DNA from: Chitinophaga niastensis
GTDB taxonomy: Bacteria > Bacteroidota > Bacteroidia > Chitinophagales > Chitinophagaceae
Direction of reading: 5' to 3'
Length of the DNA: 64,000 nucleotides
Assembly: GCF_003014755.1 (NCBI RefSeq)
Contig: NZ_PYAW01000004.1
Span: 496,001-560,000 of the forward strand
Shown here: positions 27,103-42,100 of the stretch, one piece after another
Layout of the letters: the number at the start of each line of letters is the position of its first letter
How positions within the stretch are numbered: position 1 is the first letter of the stretch
Position numbers and translations under genes: made by a program
The notes under the pieces: generated by a model
Seen by the model: only the letters and a program-made list of their open reading frames with translations
Told to the model about the DNA's origin: nothing
The model's database searches: none

Positions 27103-30100
27103 ATGACATTACTATCCAGGACCCTTTTTAAATCTTTTAACGCTCAGTTTATGCCACTTCAAGTTTCGCCGCTACATCCTGCACAACGGGATATCTTCAT
27201 GGACCAATTGATCAATATAGGAAGCGCATCTTATAATATTGGTTGTTATACAAAATTAACCGGGCTCCTCGACAAAGAAAAGTTCATTGCGGCAGTTCGC
27301 ACACTACCGGAAGTATTTGATGTATATAAAATGAGGTTTGACCTCGATGACCCGCAACCCCAGGCCTGGTTTGATGAAGAATATAAGGTACTTGAACTCA
27401 CGTTGCTTGATTTTAGCCATGAGAAAAAAGAAACCATAGAAGAATGGATGAAAACCTGTCTGGAAACCCCATTCATTATTAAGAAAAATCAATTACTATT
27501 TGCGCATTATCTGATTAAAATAACAGAAAATGAGCATTGGTATTTTTATAAATTTCATCATCTGATCAACGACGGATATGGTATTGCTGCCGGTACCCAA
27601 TACGTTGCCCGCAAATACCATTCACTGTTACACAACCCGGCAACAGCGTTGAAGTATATTTCATACAGGGAAGCCGCTGAAAACGCACTGGCATATTATC
27701 ATTCTCCGGCTTATACAAAGGAGGCTGCATATTGGCAAAACAGCATAGATAAAAAGCCGCCGCAATTATTGGAAAGAAAATACCACACCACAACGTCATC
27801 CGGTAATAAGTCGCAAGCACTGAATATTGATTTCTCTAAAGAAGAAATTACGCTGCTGGAGGAATTACAGCAACAAACCAATGCAGGATTGCAGCAATTA
27901 ACGCTTGCTGCATTAATGATATATTTTTCCAGGATTACAGATCAATCTGAATTTGTTTTTGGTACACCCGTGCATAGAAGAAAAAACCGCGAAATGGCAA
28001 CTGTTTCCGGTATGTTTTCAGGCATCATGCCATTCAAAGGAGCTTGCCGGCCGGGAACTACGGTACTGGAGCTGATCAAAAGTATTGCTTCCACCAGGCG
28101 ACAGGATTACCGCTATCAAAACTATCAGACGGCAGATTTGAACAGGTTCCTTAAGCTAAATGCGACGGAACATCAGCTCACAGAGATTATTGTGAATCAT
28201 GCCACCCTTAATTTTGAGCTGGATTTTGGAGAAGCATTACAGGGAATTACCTATGATGTATCAAATGAAAATACAAGATATCCGCTGGAATTATTCTGGA
28301 GAGACTACGGTAGTCAACAGCCATTGCAGCTGAAAATAGATTTTCAGTTATCATATTTTACCTCCACCGATATCCGGTTATTGTTACAAAGGATGATGTT
28401 TATCCTGCAGCAATTTAAAACCAGGTTGCACGATAAGGTAGAAGATATCAGTATCCTGCCGGATGGAGAACTTCTTTTGCTGGAAGGTTTTAATCACAAG
28501 GAGGCGCAACCTGTTTCCTATAAAACTATCGTGGAATTTCTGGAAACACAGGCTGCCCTTACACCGGACGCTACTGCATTGGTTTTTGAGGAACAGTCAT
28601 TCACCTATAAAGAACTGGACAAACGCGCTAATCAACTAGGGCACTACCTCAGGAGCAAAGGCGTCAGGGAAGAAATGATGGTATCCGTTTGCATGGAACG
28701 CTCTGCTGAAATGATCATAGGGATATTAGGCGTATTAAAGGCTGGCGGGGTCTATGTTCCGGTTGATCCTTCCTATCCTGCAGGCAGGATTGATTTTATG
28801 CTGGAAGATACCGGTACTTCCATTATTATAACGAATACACACTTCAGTTGGCTGGCAGATAATAATGACTCACGGCAGATCATTGATATCAATAAAGACT
28901 GGCCTGAAATTGCGCAATTTCCAGCCACGAGCGTGGAAACGCAGCTGGGACCGGATAATCTGGCCTATGTAATTTATACTTCTGGTTCTACCGGTAATCC
29001 CAAAGGCGTTACCATCACGCATAAGGGACTGGTAGCTTCTACTTTGTCCAGATCTGCGTACTATAATGCAACAGGAGCGGCCTTACTGATACCTTCTTTT
29101 TCTTTTGATTCATCCGTAGCCGTTATATTCGGCACTTTGTGCACAAACGGGAAACTAATCCTGTGTAAGGATGATGCACTGAAAGATGCAGCCGTTGTAA
29201 AAACACTGTTAAAAGATACAGATACAATTTTATGTGTGCCTTCTTATTACCGTTTTTTACTGGAAGAAGGATTGGTGCAACAAGCTGGCCTGACAAATGT
29301 AATACTCGCCGGGGAGCCACTGGAAACGGTACTGGCGGATCGCCATTTCCGTGAAACGGAACAGGTATCTCTCTATAACGAATACGGACCTACGGAAGGT
29401 ACTGTTTGGTCAACAGTAGCAAAGGTTTTACCCGGGGATAGTTTAATCACGATAGGCAAACCGGTAAACAATCTGAATATTTATATCCTTGATGCCAACA
29501 ACCGCTTATTGCCGGTAGGTATCAGCGGAGAGCTGCACATTGGCGGGCCACAAGTGGCACGTGGTTACTTAAATCGTCAGGAGCTGACGGCAGAAAAATT
29601 TATTCCGGATCCATTCAGTAAAACACCCGGCAGCCGGTTATATAAAACAGGTGATATTGGCAGATGGCTGCCAGATGGCAATATTGAATACCAGGGCCGG
29701 GTAGATGACCAGGTAAAGATCCGTGGTTATCGTATAGAGTTAGGAGAGGTGGCACATGTATTACAAACCTGCGAAGGCGTAAAACAAGCGGTGGTAGTGG
29801 CATGGGCTGATGAAAGAAGGAATAAGCGCCTGGTGGGTTATATAACAGGAACCGGTTCCTTTGACAAAGCAGCGGCGTTTGCTGTACTGAAAGAAAAATT
29901 ACCTGAATATATGGTACCATCTGTACTGATGGTATTGGAACAATTCCCCTTATCAACAAATGGTAAGATAGATAAGAAGGTATTGCCGGCACCTGCAGCC
30001 GATGATCTGCAGCTGAACAGCTATGTGGCGCCCCGTAATGAGCAGGAAAGGCTGCTGACAGGCATCTGGCAGGAATTGCTGGGAATAGAACGGATAGGGA

Positions 30101-33100
30101 TATACGATAATTTCTTTGAGCTGGGTGGAGATTCCATTATCTCCATGCAGGTGGTAAGCAGGGCCAAACGCCTGGGGCTTGAGCTGAAGGCCAGGGATTT
30201 ATTTGTACATCAGACCATCCACAACCTTTCTTCCCTGTTATCATTAGAAAATAATAATACCACATCTGCAGAACAGGATGTGCTGGCTGGTAGCAGCGGG
30301 CTGTTACCCATCCAGCAATGGTATTTTGAAGCAGGTGCAACTACGCCGCCTGTATTTATGCAACATGTTTTATTGGAAACAGATAAAACGCTGACTGCTA
30401 TTGATCTGGAATCGGCGATAAAAAAACTGGTACAGTATCATGATGCGCTCCGGTTTGTATACCAGCAAGGAATAGAAGGCTGGGATCAAACTTATGGCTC
30501 CTTCGGAGGAACACTGGACGTAGTTGATTTCCGGGAAATAGCTGCCGGTGAACTGCCCGGTAGTATCAGCAGCTGCATGAATAATTGTGAGGCTGATTTA
30601 GATATCACAAAAGGAATACTGATAAAAACAGTATTGCTGTTAATGCCGGAGAGTGAACCTTGCAACCGCCTGTTGGTGATGGTACATCACCTGGCGGTAG
30701 ATGGCGTATCCTGGCGTATCCTGCTGGAAGACCTGGAATTATTATTGAAAAATAATGCACAAACCGCAGAAGCAGTACTTGGGCATAAGGGAAGCTCTTA
30801 TCGTCAATGGTATAATACACTGGCAGATTATGCGCAAAGTGATCGTTTAGCCGGTCAGGTTAGTTACTGGGAACAACAAACTGCAGCTAACATGCCATTG
30901 CTGACGGATAGGGTATACGATGGCAAAGTGAGGGTAGCAGACACCGGTATACAGGTGCTGCGCCTGGATGCTTTACAAACACGTCGTTTATTACAGGAAG
31001 TCCCCCGGGCTTATCATACGGAAATCAATGATATCCTGTTATGTGCCCTGGCACTCACTATGTCAGAATGGAATGGCACTGCCGGCATCCTGGTTGGTAT
31101 GGAAGGACATGGCCGGGAAGAGATAGCAGCAGGTATCGCCATTAATCGCACTGTAGGATGGTTTACAAGCCAGTATCCTGTTTGGCTGGAGATTAGTAGC
31201 AAGGAAGATATTGGTGTTAGTTTAAAGGAGATAAAAGAGCAATTGCGGCAAGTGCCGGAAAAAGGGATTGGATACGGTGTGTTAAAATACATCCGTAAAA
31301 CAACCTCCTTACAGCAGGTAACGCCATGGGAAATAGCATTCAACTACCTCGGACAGGGAGATAACATGACCAGCCGGGATGGAGCAGTAAAATTATCACT
31401 GGCTTCATTGGGAGCCGGAGGTGCAGCAGAGCGGGTAGTACCGGAAAAATTAACGGTTGACAGTATGATCCGCCAGGGTGAGTTGATCATCCAATGGGGA
31501 TTCAGCCAAAAACATTACGAAGCAGCTACGGTAGCTCAACTGGCCAATACTTACCTGTCACACCTGGAATCCCTGATAGCGCATTGTGTGGCACAGGATC
31601 CGTCCCTGCCGGTTCATACACCATCAGATTACGGACTGGGTGGGGTAATGAGTAATGCGGAGCTGGATACATTCCTCGATGCAACATATCAGGGTGTACC
31701 CAGACGTAATCAGCTAACCGGTTTGTATCGTTTAACCGGTTTGCAGGAAGGTATGTTGTTCCATGGATTGTATGATGAAACCGGAGGCGCTTACATTGAG
31801 CAGTTCAGTTGTGAGTTACCAGATTTACAGGTGGAAGCATTTTTGCAAAGCTGGAAACGATTATTAGCACAGCACAGTATTTTCAGGAGTGCTTTTTATG
31901 CGAATGTATTCAGCATACCGGTACAGTGCGTATACCGCGAGGTAACGTTACCGGTAACTATCCTGGATTATCGCGGAATGACCATACATGCACAGCAGGA
32001 AGCTATCAATGAATATCTGGCAGCAGACCGCCGCAAAGGATTTGATTTTGAAACGGCTCCGCTGATGCGTATCTGTTTGATACAGCTGGAGGAAAACCGC
32101 TACAGGATGCAATGGAGCTACCATCACATGTTAATGGATGGTTGGTCGCTGCCCGTTTTGCTGGGCGAATTATTACATACCTATGAATCTTTAGTGACAG
32201 GTAAGGCTTTACCGGCTGTGAAGGAAGACCGCTTCGGGGATTACATCCGCTACCAGGAACGGCGTGATAAAGTGCAGGAAGAACAATACTGGCGTACGTA
32301 CATGCAAGGTGTAAATGAAGGTATCCTCTTGCCCTTTGTGAGCACTACCACCGGACGAACCAAAGAAACCGGTATTTATAAAGAAGAATTACTGTGCCTT
32401 GATACAGAAACGAAGGCGCAAATAGAACGTTACACACAACAGCATCATATTACACTTAATACGCTGATGCAGGGCGTGTGGGCGTACCTGTTATACCGTT
32501 ACACCGGTAAGCAGGATGTGGTGTATGGAGTAACGGTAGCCGGCCGGCCCGATGAGTTGTCCGGTATAGAGCAACGGGTAGGTTTGTATATTAATACGCT
32601 GCCGCTGCATGCAATAGTGACAGAAGAAAAATTGGTGGCCAACTGGCTGAAGGAACTGCAAACGGCGCAGTTACAGAGCCGCGAACACCAATACGCTTCC
32701 CTGAACGAAATACAGCGCTGGATAGCTATAAAAGGAGATCTGTTTGACAGCTTACTGGTCTTTGAAAATTACCCTGTCAATAAAGCCCTGACAGCACAAC
32801 CCTGGCGCCTGCAGATAGAAAAATTGCAGGTGGCAGAACAAACCAACTATCCGCTAAGCATCAGGATCATGACGGAAGGTGCGATCAGCATTGGTTTTGG
32901 TTATAATGCCGCTATCCTGGAAAAAATATATGTGCAGAAAATAACCCGTCATTTTGAACAGGTGTTATTACAGATGACTGCAGCTGCAACAAATTGCTTA
33001 AAGGATATTCAACTGCTCACAGCAGAAGAACGCGGGCAGTTACTGACCAGCTTTAACGATACCGGGGTAAGTTATCCTGCAGAAAAAACGATCAAAGATC

Positions 33101-36100
33101 TGTTTGAAGAACAGGCAGCGCTTACACCACATGCTACCGCTGTTGTATTTGAAACAGCCGTATTAACGTACCAGGAGCTGGATGAGCGTTCCAATCAACT
33201 AGCACATTATCTGCGCAGTAAAGAGTTGAAAGCAGGAGCATTGGTACCCCTTTGCATGGAACGGTCATTAGACCTGATGGTAAGTATACTGGGCATATTG
33301 AAAGCAGGTGGTGCTTATGTGCCTGTTGATCCGCAGTATCCCGCAGAACGTATCAGTCATATTTTGTCAGATTGTAACAGTACCCTGATCATTACAACAG
33401 CTGCCTATCGGGAACGACTGAACGAAGTAAAAGGAAATATGGAGCTGTGCTGTATAGATGAGATGACCGGCATTTTATCCGGACAGCAAACAGACAGTAT
33501 CCCCGGTTCCACTGCGACGCATCACATGGCGTATGTAATGTATACTTCCGGCTCTACCGGCAAACCCAAAGGGGTGGCGGTAACGCATCAGAATGTTGTC
33601 AGCCTCGTAAAAGGAGCCAATTATATTACGCTTACCGCAGAAGATGTAATATTATCTGCCGGCTCTCTTTCATTTGATGCTACCACATTTGAATATTGGG
33701 GTACATTGTTGAACGGCGCCACACTGGTATTAAGTGCTGAAAAGAGTTTGCTGGATATTCAATTGTTGAAGAAAGAATTGTACAGCAGACAGGTAACTAA
33801 AATGTTTTTCACCACCAGCTGGTTCAATCAGCTGGTAGATACCGATATCACCGTTTTTGAGAAATTGTCGGCTATATTAACCGGAGGAGAAAAACTCTCA
33901 GAAAAACATGCGGGCAAATTCAGACATACTTATCCACATATCGATTTCAGTAATATTTACGGGCCTACAGAAAATACTACTTTTTCATTAAGCTACCGGA
34001 TCAATAGCCAAACGATTGCCCGTCATACCCCGATAGGACGTCCGTTAAACAACAGGAGTGCCTTTATACTGGATGCTGCGCAAAGGCTGGTACCAGTTGG
34101 TGTAGCGGGAGAATTATATGTAGGTGGCGATGGGGTAGCCCTTGGTTATCTGCATCTTCCTGAACTCACTGCAGAGCGTTTTATCCCACATCCGTTTGTT
34201 ATACAGCCAGGTAAAAAAGTATACAGAACAGGCGATCTGGCACGCTGGCTGCCGGATGGCAATATAGAATACCTGGGCCGGATAGATGAACAGGTAAAGA
34301 TCCGCGGCTTCCGTATTGAGCCGGGTGAAACAACACGTGTGCTGGAGCAATGTGAAGCCGTAAAACAAGCGGTGGTAGTGGCCTGGTCTAATAAACAGGA
34401 TAACAAATACCTGGTGGGATATGTAGTACCCCATGATACTTTTGACAGAGAAAGTATACTTACCTACCTGAAAAACAGGTTGCCGGATTATATGGTGCCA
34501 TCGCTGCTGATACCGATGGAGCAATTGCCTTTAACACCAAATGGTAAAGTCGATAAAAAAGCGCTGCCCGTTCCGGATACGGCTTTGTTATCATCTGCTG
34601 CTTATGTAGCTCCCCGTAATGCAACAGAACAAACACTGGCGAATATCTGGCAGGAGTTGCTGGGTATACCACGTATAGGCGTTCAGGATAGCTTCTTTGA
34701 ACTGGGTGGACATTCCCTGCTGGCAATGCGTTTGCAGTCGGCCTTACGTAAGCACCTGGCGGTGGAAGTGCCTGTGAAGGCTATTTTCCAGCATCAAACC
34801 ATTGCGGGGCTGGCGATATATATTCATGAACAGGCAGGAGGAGCATTATCTGCTATTAAAAAGTACGATCGTTCAGGAAATACGCCATTGTCATTCGGAC
34901 AGGAACGTTTATGGTTTATCGACCGGTTGGCCGGGAGTGTCCAGTACCATATTTCAATGGCATTCAGATTAAAGGGCCACCTCAATAAAGAGGCCCTGGC
35001 ATACGCTTTACAAAGTATCGTTAACCGGCATGAAATACTGCGTACTGTTATTGTGCTTGACAATGATAGGACGCATCAGCAGTTACTGAACAAAGATGAA
35101 TGGCGATTAAATATTTTGGAAAATAGCAGCTGGCAAACAGATACTATAGCATTACATGCTACTATGCAAAGGCTGATTGATGCACCATTTAATTTGTCGG
35201 CAGACCATATGTTACGGGCGCATTTGCTGATGCTGGGCGCAGCGGAGCATATACTGGTGATGACGATGCACCATATTGCTTCCGATGGCTGGTCCATCAG
35301 CATTTTTGCAAAGGAACTGGTGGAATTATATAACACTTATGAAACAGGCGGTGTCCCACAATTACCTGTATTGGATATACAGTATGCAGACTATGCCATC
35401 TGGCAGCATGCTTATATGTCGGGTACTACCATGGAAGCACAGCTGGCCTATTGGAAAGAGAAATTGCATCAGGTAACCACTTTGCAGTTACCGCTGGATG
35501 AGGCACGACCAGCTGTATTCAGCACACATGGCGCTATTATCCGGTTCCGGTTAGACGGGGAGTTGCAGCAGCAGCTGCAGGCATTGTCACGGCAGGAGGG
35601 AACTACCCTGTTTATGACGTTGCTGGCAGCTTTCAAAGTATTGTTATACCGTTACAGCGGACAGGAAGATATCTGTGTGGGCAGCCCGGTGTCCGGCCGT
35701 ACCCAACAGGAAATGGAAGGATTGATCGGCTGCTTTGTGAATTCGCTCGCTTTACGCAGCGACCTGCGTAATAATCCTTCATTTATATCATTACTGCAAC
35801 AGGTAAAAGAAACTACATTAAGCGCCTATGAACACCAGGAAATTCCTTTTGAGAAAATAGTGGAGGCAGTGGTGAAAGAGCGCGATATGAGCAGCAGCCC
35901 GTTATTCCAGGTGATGTTTGTATTGCAGAATATGCCCAGTATCCCGTCTCTTCGTTTGGGGGGATTACAATTACAGGAAGAAGTAATTGAATACACTACC
36001 GCGCAGGTAGACCTGAATTTTACTTTTGAAGAAACCGCTGACGGCCTGGTAGGAGGAGTGGAATATTGTACAGACCTTTTCCATGCAGATACGATCCGGC

Positions 36101-39100
36101 GTATGATTGCTCATTTTGAGCAATTGTTACGTTCCATTGTAATGTCGCCTGTTACGCAGATAGGTCTTTTGCCAATGTTGAGTGTAAGAGAAGAACAGCG
36201 ATTACTGACCACCTTTAATAACACGCTTCCTTTCTATCAGTCAGGCAGCAATATAGTGGCGTTATTGGAGGAACAGGCCGCACTTACACCGGATGCAACA
36301 GCATTGGTGTCCGGAGAGGTAACGATGACCTATAAAACGCTGGATGAACGTTCCAATCAGCTGGCTCATTACCTGCGCACTAAAGGGGTGCAGGCAGAAA
36401 TGCGTGTGCCTCTATGTATAAATCGTTCCATAGAGATGATCGTTGGTATATGGGGGATATTGAAAGCAGGCGCCGCTTATGTTCCTGTTGATCCTAATTA
36501 TCCAATGGAACGTATCAGTTATATGCTGTCGGAGAGCAACAGCACGTTGATTATTACAGAAAATGCGCAGCTGGAAAACCTGCAACAGGCAAACACCACT
36601 ATGGAGCTGCTTTGCCTGGATAATATCACGGCGCTGTTATCGGCACAGGATACAGACCGTGTAAATACAATCATTGATCCCGGCAACCTGGCCTATGTGA
36701 TCTATACCTCCGGTTCTACCGGTAACCCCAAAGGCGTTACTATCACACATCAGGGACTGGTAGCATCTACTTTGTCCAGACGTGCTTATTATAATGCAAC
36801 AGGGGCTGCCTTATTAATACCTTCTTTTTCTTTTGATTCATCCGTAGCCGTTATATTCGGCACTTTGTGCACAGGTGGAAAACTGATCCTGTGTAAGGAT
36901 GACGTACTGAAAGATGCCACTGCTGTAAAACCACTGTTAAAAGATACAGATACGATTTTATGTGTGCCTTCTTATTACCGTTTTTTACTGGAGGAAGGAT
37001 TGGTACAACAAGCGGGCCTGACTAATGTAATACTGGCCGGGGAGCCACTGGAAGCCGCATTGGCGGATCGCCATTTCCGTGAAACGGAACAGGTATCTCT
37101 CTATAACGAATACGGACCTACGGAGGGCACCGTTTGGTCAACAGTAGCAGCTGTATTACCCGGAGATAGCTTAATTACGATAGGTAAACCGGTGGATAAT
37201 GTGAATGTTTATATCCTTGATGCCAATAACCAGTTGTTGCCGGTAGGTATCAGCGGGGAGCTGCACATTGGTGGCCCACAGGTGGCACGCGGTTACTTAA
37301 ATCGTCAGGAGCTGACAGCAGAAAAATTTATCCCTGATTTCTTCAGTAAAACACCCGGCAGCCGGTTATATAAAACGGGTGATATTGGCAGATGGCTGCC
37401 AGATGGTAATATTGAATACCTGGGTCGTATAGATGACCAGGTAAAGATCCGCGGTTATCGTATAGAATTAGGAGAGGTGGCGCATGTATTACAAACCTGC
37501 GAAGGCGTAAAACAGGCGATTGTAATAGCATGGTCTGACGAAAGAGGTAATAAACGATTGGTAGGTTATGTAACAGGAACTGATTCCTTTGAGAAAGCAG
37601 CAGCATTTGCTGCACTGAAAGAAAAACTACCTGAATATATGGTGCCATCGCTGTTGGTAGTATTGGAGCAATTCCCTTTAACAACAAATGGTAAGATAGA
37701 TAAGAAGGCATTACCGGCACCTGCAGCCGATGATCTGCAGCTGAACAGCTATGTGGCCCCTCGTAATGAGCAGGAACGTATCCTGACAGCTATCTGGCAG
37801 GAATTGCTGGGAGTAGAACGGATAGGGATATACGATAATTTCTTTGAGCTGGGCGGACATTCACTGCTCGTCACAAGAGTGATATCTGCCATACGCCGGG
37901 AACTGGAAGTGGAAATACCGATCAGGGAATTATTCACCCATCCTGTTATTGCTGATCTTTCTGTACATATTCAAAGTTTGCAGAAGGGAATTGTATTACC
38001 TGCTGTTACCGCCATGCAACGCAACGGTAAGCTGCCTTTGTCTTCTTCCCAGGAACGGCTTTGGTTCATTGATAGAATGGAAGGCAGTGTCCCATATCAT
38101 ATACCGGCTGTATTACGGCTACAGGGAAATCTCAACAGAACAGCCCTGGAGTTTGCACTTAAAACAATTATAGACAGACACGAAGTATTGCGCACTGTTT
38201 TTAAGGAAGAGGAGGGAGAAGTCAGCCAGGAGATTATATCCGCAGCACACTGGCATTTACAGGAGGTGCAGCATAATAGTTTTTCTGATGAGAAAGAAGC
38301 ACTGGAACAGATAGCGCAATTGATTAATACACCGTTTGATTTGTCGGAAGATTTTATGTTACGTGCACATTTGCTGCCGTTAACTACCGGTGAACATTTA
38401 TTGGTAATTAATCAACATCATATTGCATCAGACGGATGGTCTGCCTCTATCCTGGTAAAAGAACTGGTGGAGTTATACCAATCCTTTCACCAGCAAAGAC
38501 CACATGTGTTGTCACCACTCCAGGTACAATACGCAGACTATACATTATGGCAACGCCTTTATCTACAGGGGGATTTACTGGATAAACAACTGGCCTACTG
38601 GAAAGAAAAGCTGGATGATACAGCTGTATTACAATTGCCCACCGATTATCCAAGACCGGCAGTACAGAGCACACGTGGTCATACTATTTATTATGAGATA
38701 GATCCATCCCTGGCAAAAGCACTGGAATTGTTTTCCCGTCAACAGGGTGCTACCTTGTTTATGACGATGTTGTCTGTATTTAAAGTGTTGTTGTATCGTT
38801 ACAGCGGTCAGGAAGATATATGTGTGGGTAGTCCCATCGCTAATCGTATGCAACAGGCTATTGAGCCATTAATAGGTTTTTTTGTCAACACTATAGCGCT
38901 GCGGAGTGACCTTAGCGGTGAGCCGGACTTTAAAACTTTACTGGCGCGGGTGAAGACAACATTGCTGGAAGCCTACATGCATCAGGACACACCTTTTGAA
39001 AAAGTAGTGGAAGCAGTGGGGAGTGAACGGGATATGAGCCGCACGCCATTATTCCAGGTAATGTTCATCCTGCAGAATGTACCGGAAATACCAGCACTGG

Positions 39101-42100
39101 ATCTGGACGAATTGCAGATAACCATTCAACCGGTACCCAACATCACTGCCAAGTTTGATCTTACGGTAGATGTAATGACAACGGATACCGGTCTTCGCCT
39201 GCGTGTGGAATATTGCAGCGACTTATATGACGCTGCTACCATTGCCCGGATGATGGATCATTACCTGGTATTACTGCATGGGGTAGTAGCACATCCTGAT
39301 CAGCAGATCAGCACATTACCGATGCTCACCGCAGCAGAAGAACAACAGCTATTAGTGGAATTTAACAATACAGATCGCACGTATCCACTGGATAAATCAG
39401 TGATTGACCTGTTCGAAGAACAGGCCGCTGACTCCCCGGATGCCCCGGCTGTACTGTTTGAAGGGCAACAGTATACTTACCGGCAACTGAATGAAAAAGC
39501 CAATCAGCTGGCACATTACCTGCGCAATAAAGGGGTAATGGAAAATGTGCTGGTGCCTGTTTGCATGACACGATCACTGGAGATGATCACTGCTATTTTA
39601 GGCATATTAAAAGCAGGAGGCACCTATGTACCTGTTGATCCTGCCTACCCGGAAGCACGTATCCGCTATATACTCTCAGATACGCAGTTCATGGTAACGC
39701 TTACGGATACACGTAACCGCTCTCTGCTCTCGGATATAGAAGAAGAACGCATCCTGGTGTTGACAGCAGACACGGAAAATATCCTGTCTTCAATGCCATC
39801 TTCAAACATTACAAGAGCCGTTTGCCCGGATAAACTTACTTACCTGATCTATACCTCCGGATCTACAGGAAACCCCAAAGGAGTAGAAATGCCGGACAGT
39901 GCATTGTTTAATCTGTTATGCTGGCAGCAGGAACAGGTAAGTAATAACTACCCCAGAAGAGTGTTGCAGTTTGCCAGCATCAATTTTGATGTAAGCTTCC
40001 AGGAGATATTTTTTGCACTTTGTTACGGAGGTAGTTTGCATCTGATAGAAGAACAGCGCAGAAAGGATATGTCGGTGTTGATGGAACAGATCAATACAGA
40101 TGGTATTACCTGTTTGTTCATGCCATATGTAGTATTAAAAAACCTGGTAGAATATGCACAGGAAAGTGGTATATATCCCCGGATGTTGCAGGAAGTATTT
40201 ACGGCGGGTGAGCAATTAAAGCTCAGCGCTGATCTGGAAACATTCCTTGCGCATGCAGGAGCAAGGCTGCATAATCAATACGGCCCTACGGAAGCGCATG
40301 TGGTGAGCGCTTATATGGTACAGCCTTCGGATTATATACATCGTGTATTACCGCCTATCGGAAAGCCCATCAGCAATACGAAGTTGTATATTCTGGGTGC
40401 CGGCAATAGTTTATGTCCTGTTGGCGTGCCGGGAGAGTTGTATATAGGAGGTGTGCAGGTAGCACACGGGTATCTGCATCTGCCGGAACTGACCGCAGAA
40501 CGTTTTATGGCAGATCCTTTTGATGTACACGGGAATGGCCGCATGTATAAAACGGGAGATGTTTGTTGCTGGTTGCCGGATGGAAATATATCTTACCTCG
40601 GCCGCAAAGACGACCAGGTAAAGATCAGGGGCAACAGGGTGGAGATTGGTGAAGTGGAAAGTGTGCTGGCACAATGTGAACAGGTGAGCCAGTGTGTAGT
40701 ACTTGCAAAGGCTGATCAGTATGGTAATAAACGCCTCGTGGCATACATTGTACCGGAAGACCGCTTTAATAAAGAAGATATCCGGCTTTTCCTGCAATCC
40801 AGGTTACCGGATTACATGATCCCTTCTTTATTTGTGGAGCTGCAGGAACTACCGTTGACCAATAACGGTAAAGTCAACAAAAAAGCGCTGCCTGATCCTG
40901 ATGTCTCTTTGTTAGGATTTGTAACGTATACGGCTGCACGTAATTTGACAGAACAGCAACTGGTATCAATATGGGAATCATTGCTGCAGATAGAACGGGT
41001 AGGCATATACGACAACTTCTTCGAGTTGGGCGGACATTCTTTACTGGCCATGCGTTTGCAATCAGCTTTACGGAAAAAGCTGGAAGTGGAAGTGTCTATA
41101 AAATCAATATTTGCACATCCTACCATCGCACGTTTGGCAGCATTTATCCAACGCAATGGCAACGGATGGGTGCTCCCCACTATTACTTTACAAACACGCC
41201 CTTCATTTATTCCACTTTCCTATAGCCAGGAACGCCTGTGGTTTATTGATCAGATGGAAGGCAGTACGCAGTACCATATGCCACTGGTATTGCGGTTAAA
41301 GGGATCACTGGACAGAGCAGCACTGGAATGTGCGCTGCAACAGGTTATTAACCGTCATGAAGTATTGCGGACGGTAATTGTGCAGGAAGATGGTCATTCC
41401 TTCCAGCGGATACAGGAAAAAGACCGGTGGAGCTTACAGATCATCAATAACCCGGTATATAAGAAAGATGCTGCTGCTTGTCGCTCATTGATACATAAAT
41501 TGATCGATACGCCTTTCGACTTAGGGAAAGATCATATGCTGCGGGCACACTTAATCGCATCCGGAGAAGAGGAGTATGTGCTGGTATTAACCATGCACCA
41601 TATTGCCTCCGATGGCTGGTCAATCAGTATTCTTTTCAGGGAATTGATAGCGATGTATGATAGTTACACCGCAGGAAATGTTGTAAAATTACCTGTTCCC
41701 GAAATACAGTATGCAGATTATGCCATCTGGCAAAGGCAGTATATGTCGGATGAATTATTAGCCACACAGTTAGGTTACTGGAAAGATAAACTGACAGGCG
41801 TAGCCGCATTACAATTGCCTACTGACTATCAGCGCCCCGCTATTAAAGGTAAGAATGGGTCGGTAGTCTGTCTGGATCTTGACAGGGAGTTGACGGATCA
41901 GCTGCAAACACTGTCGCAGCAGGAAGGCACTACTTTGTTTATGACATTACTGGCTGCTTTAAATGTATTGTTATATCGTTATAGCGGTCAGGAAGATATT
42001 TGTGTGGGAAGTCCTATTTCCGGTCGTACCAGGCAGGAAGTAGAAGGATTGGTGGGCTTCTTTATTAATACCCTGGCATTGCGCAATAATTTGGGCGATA

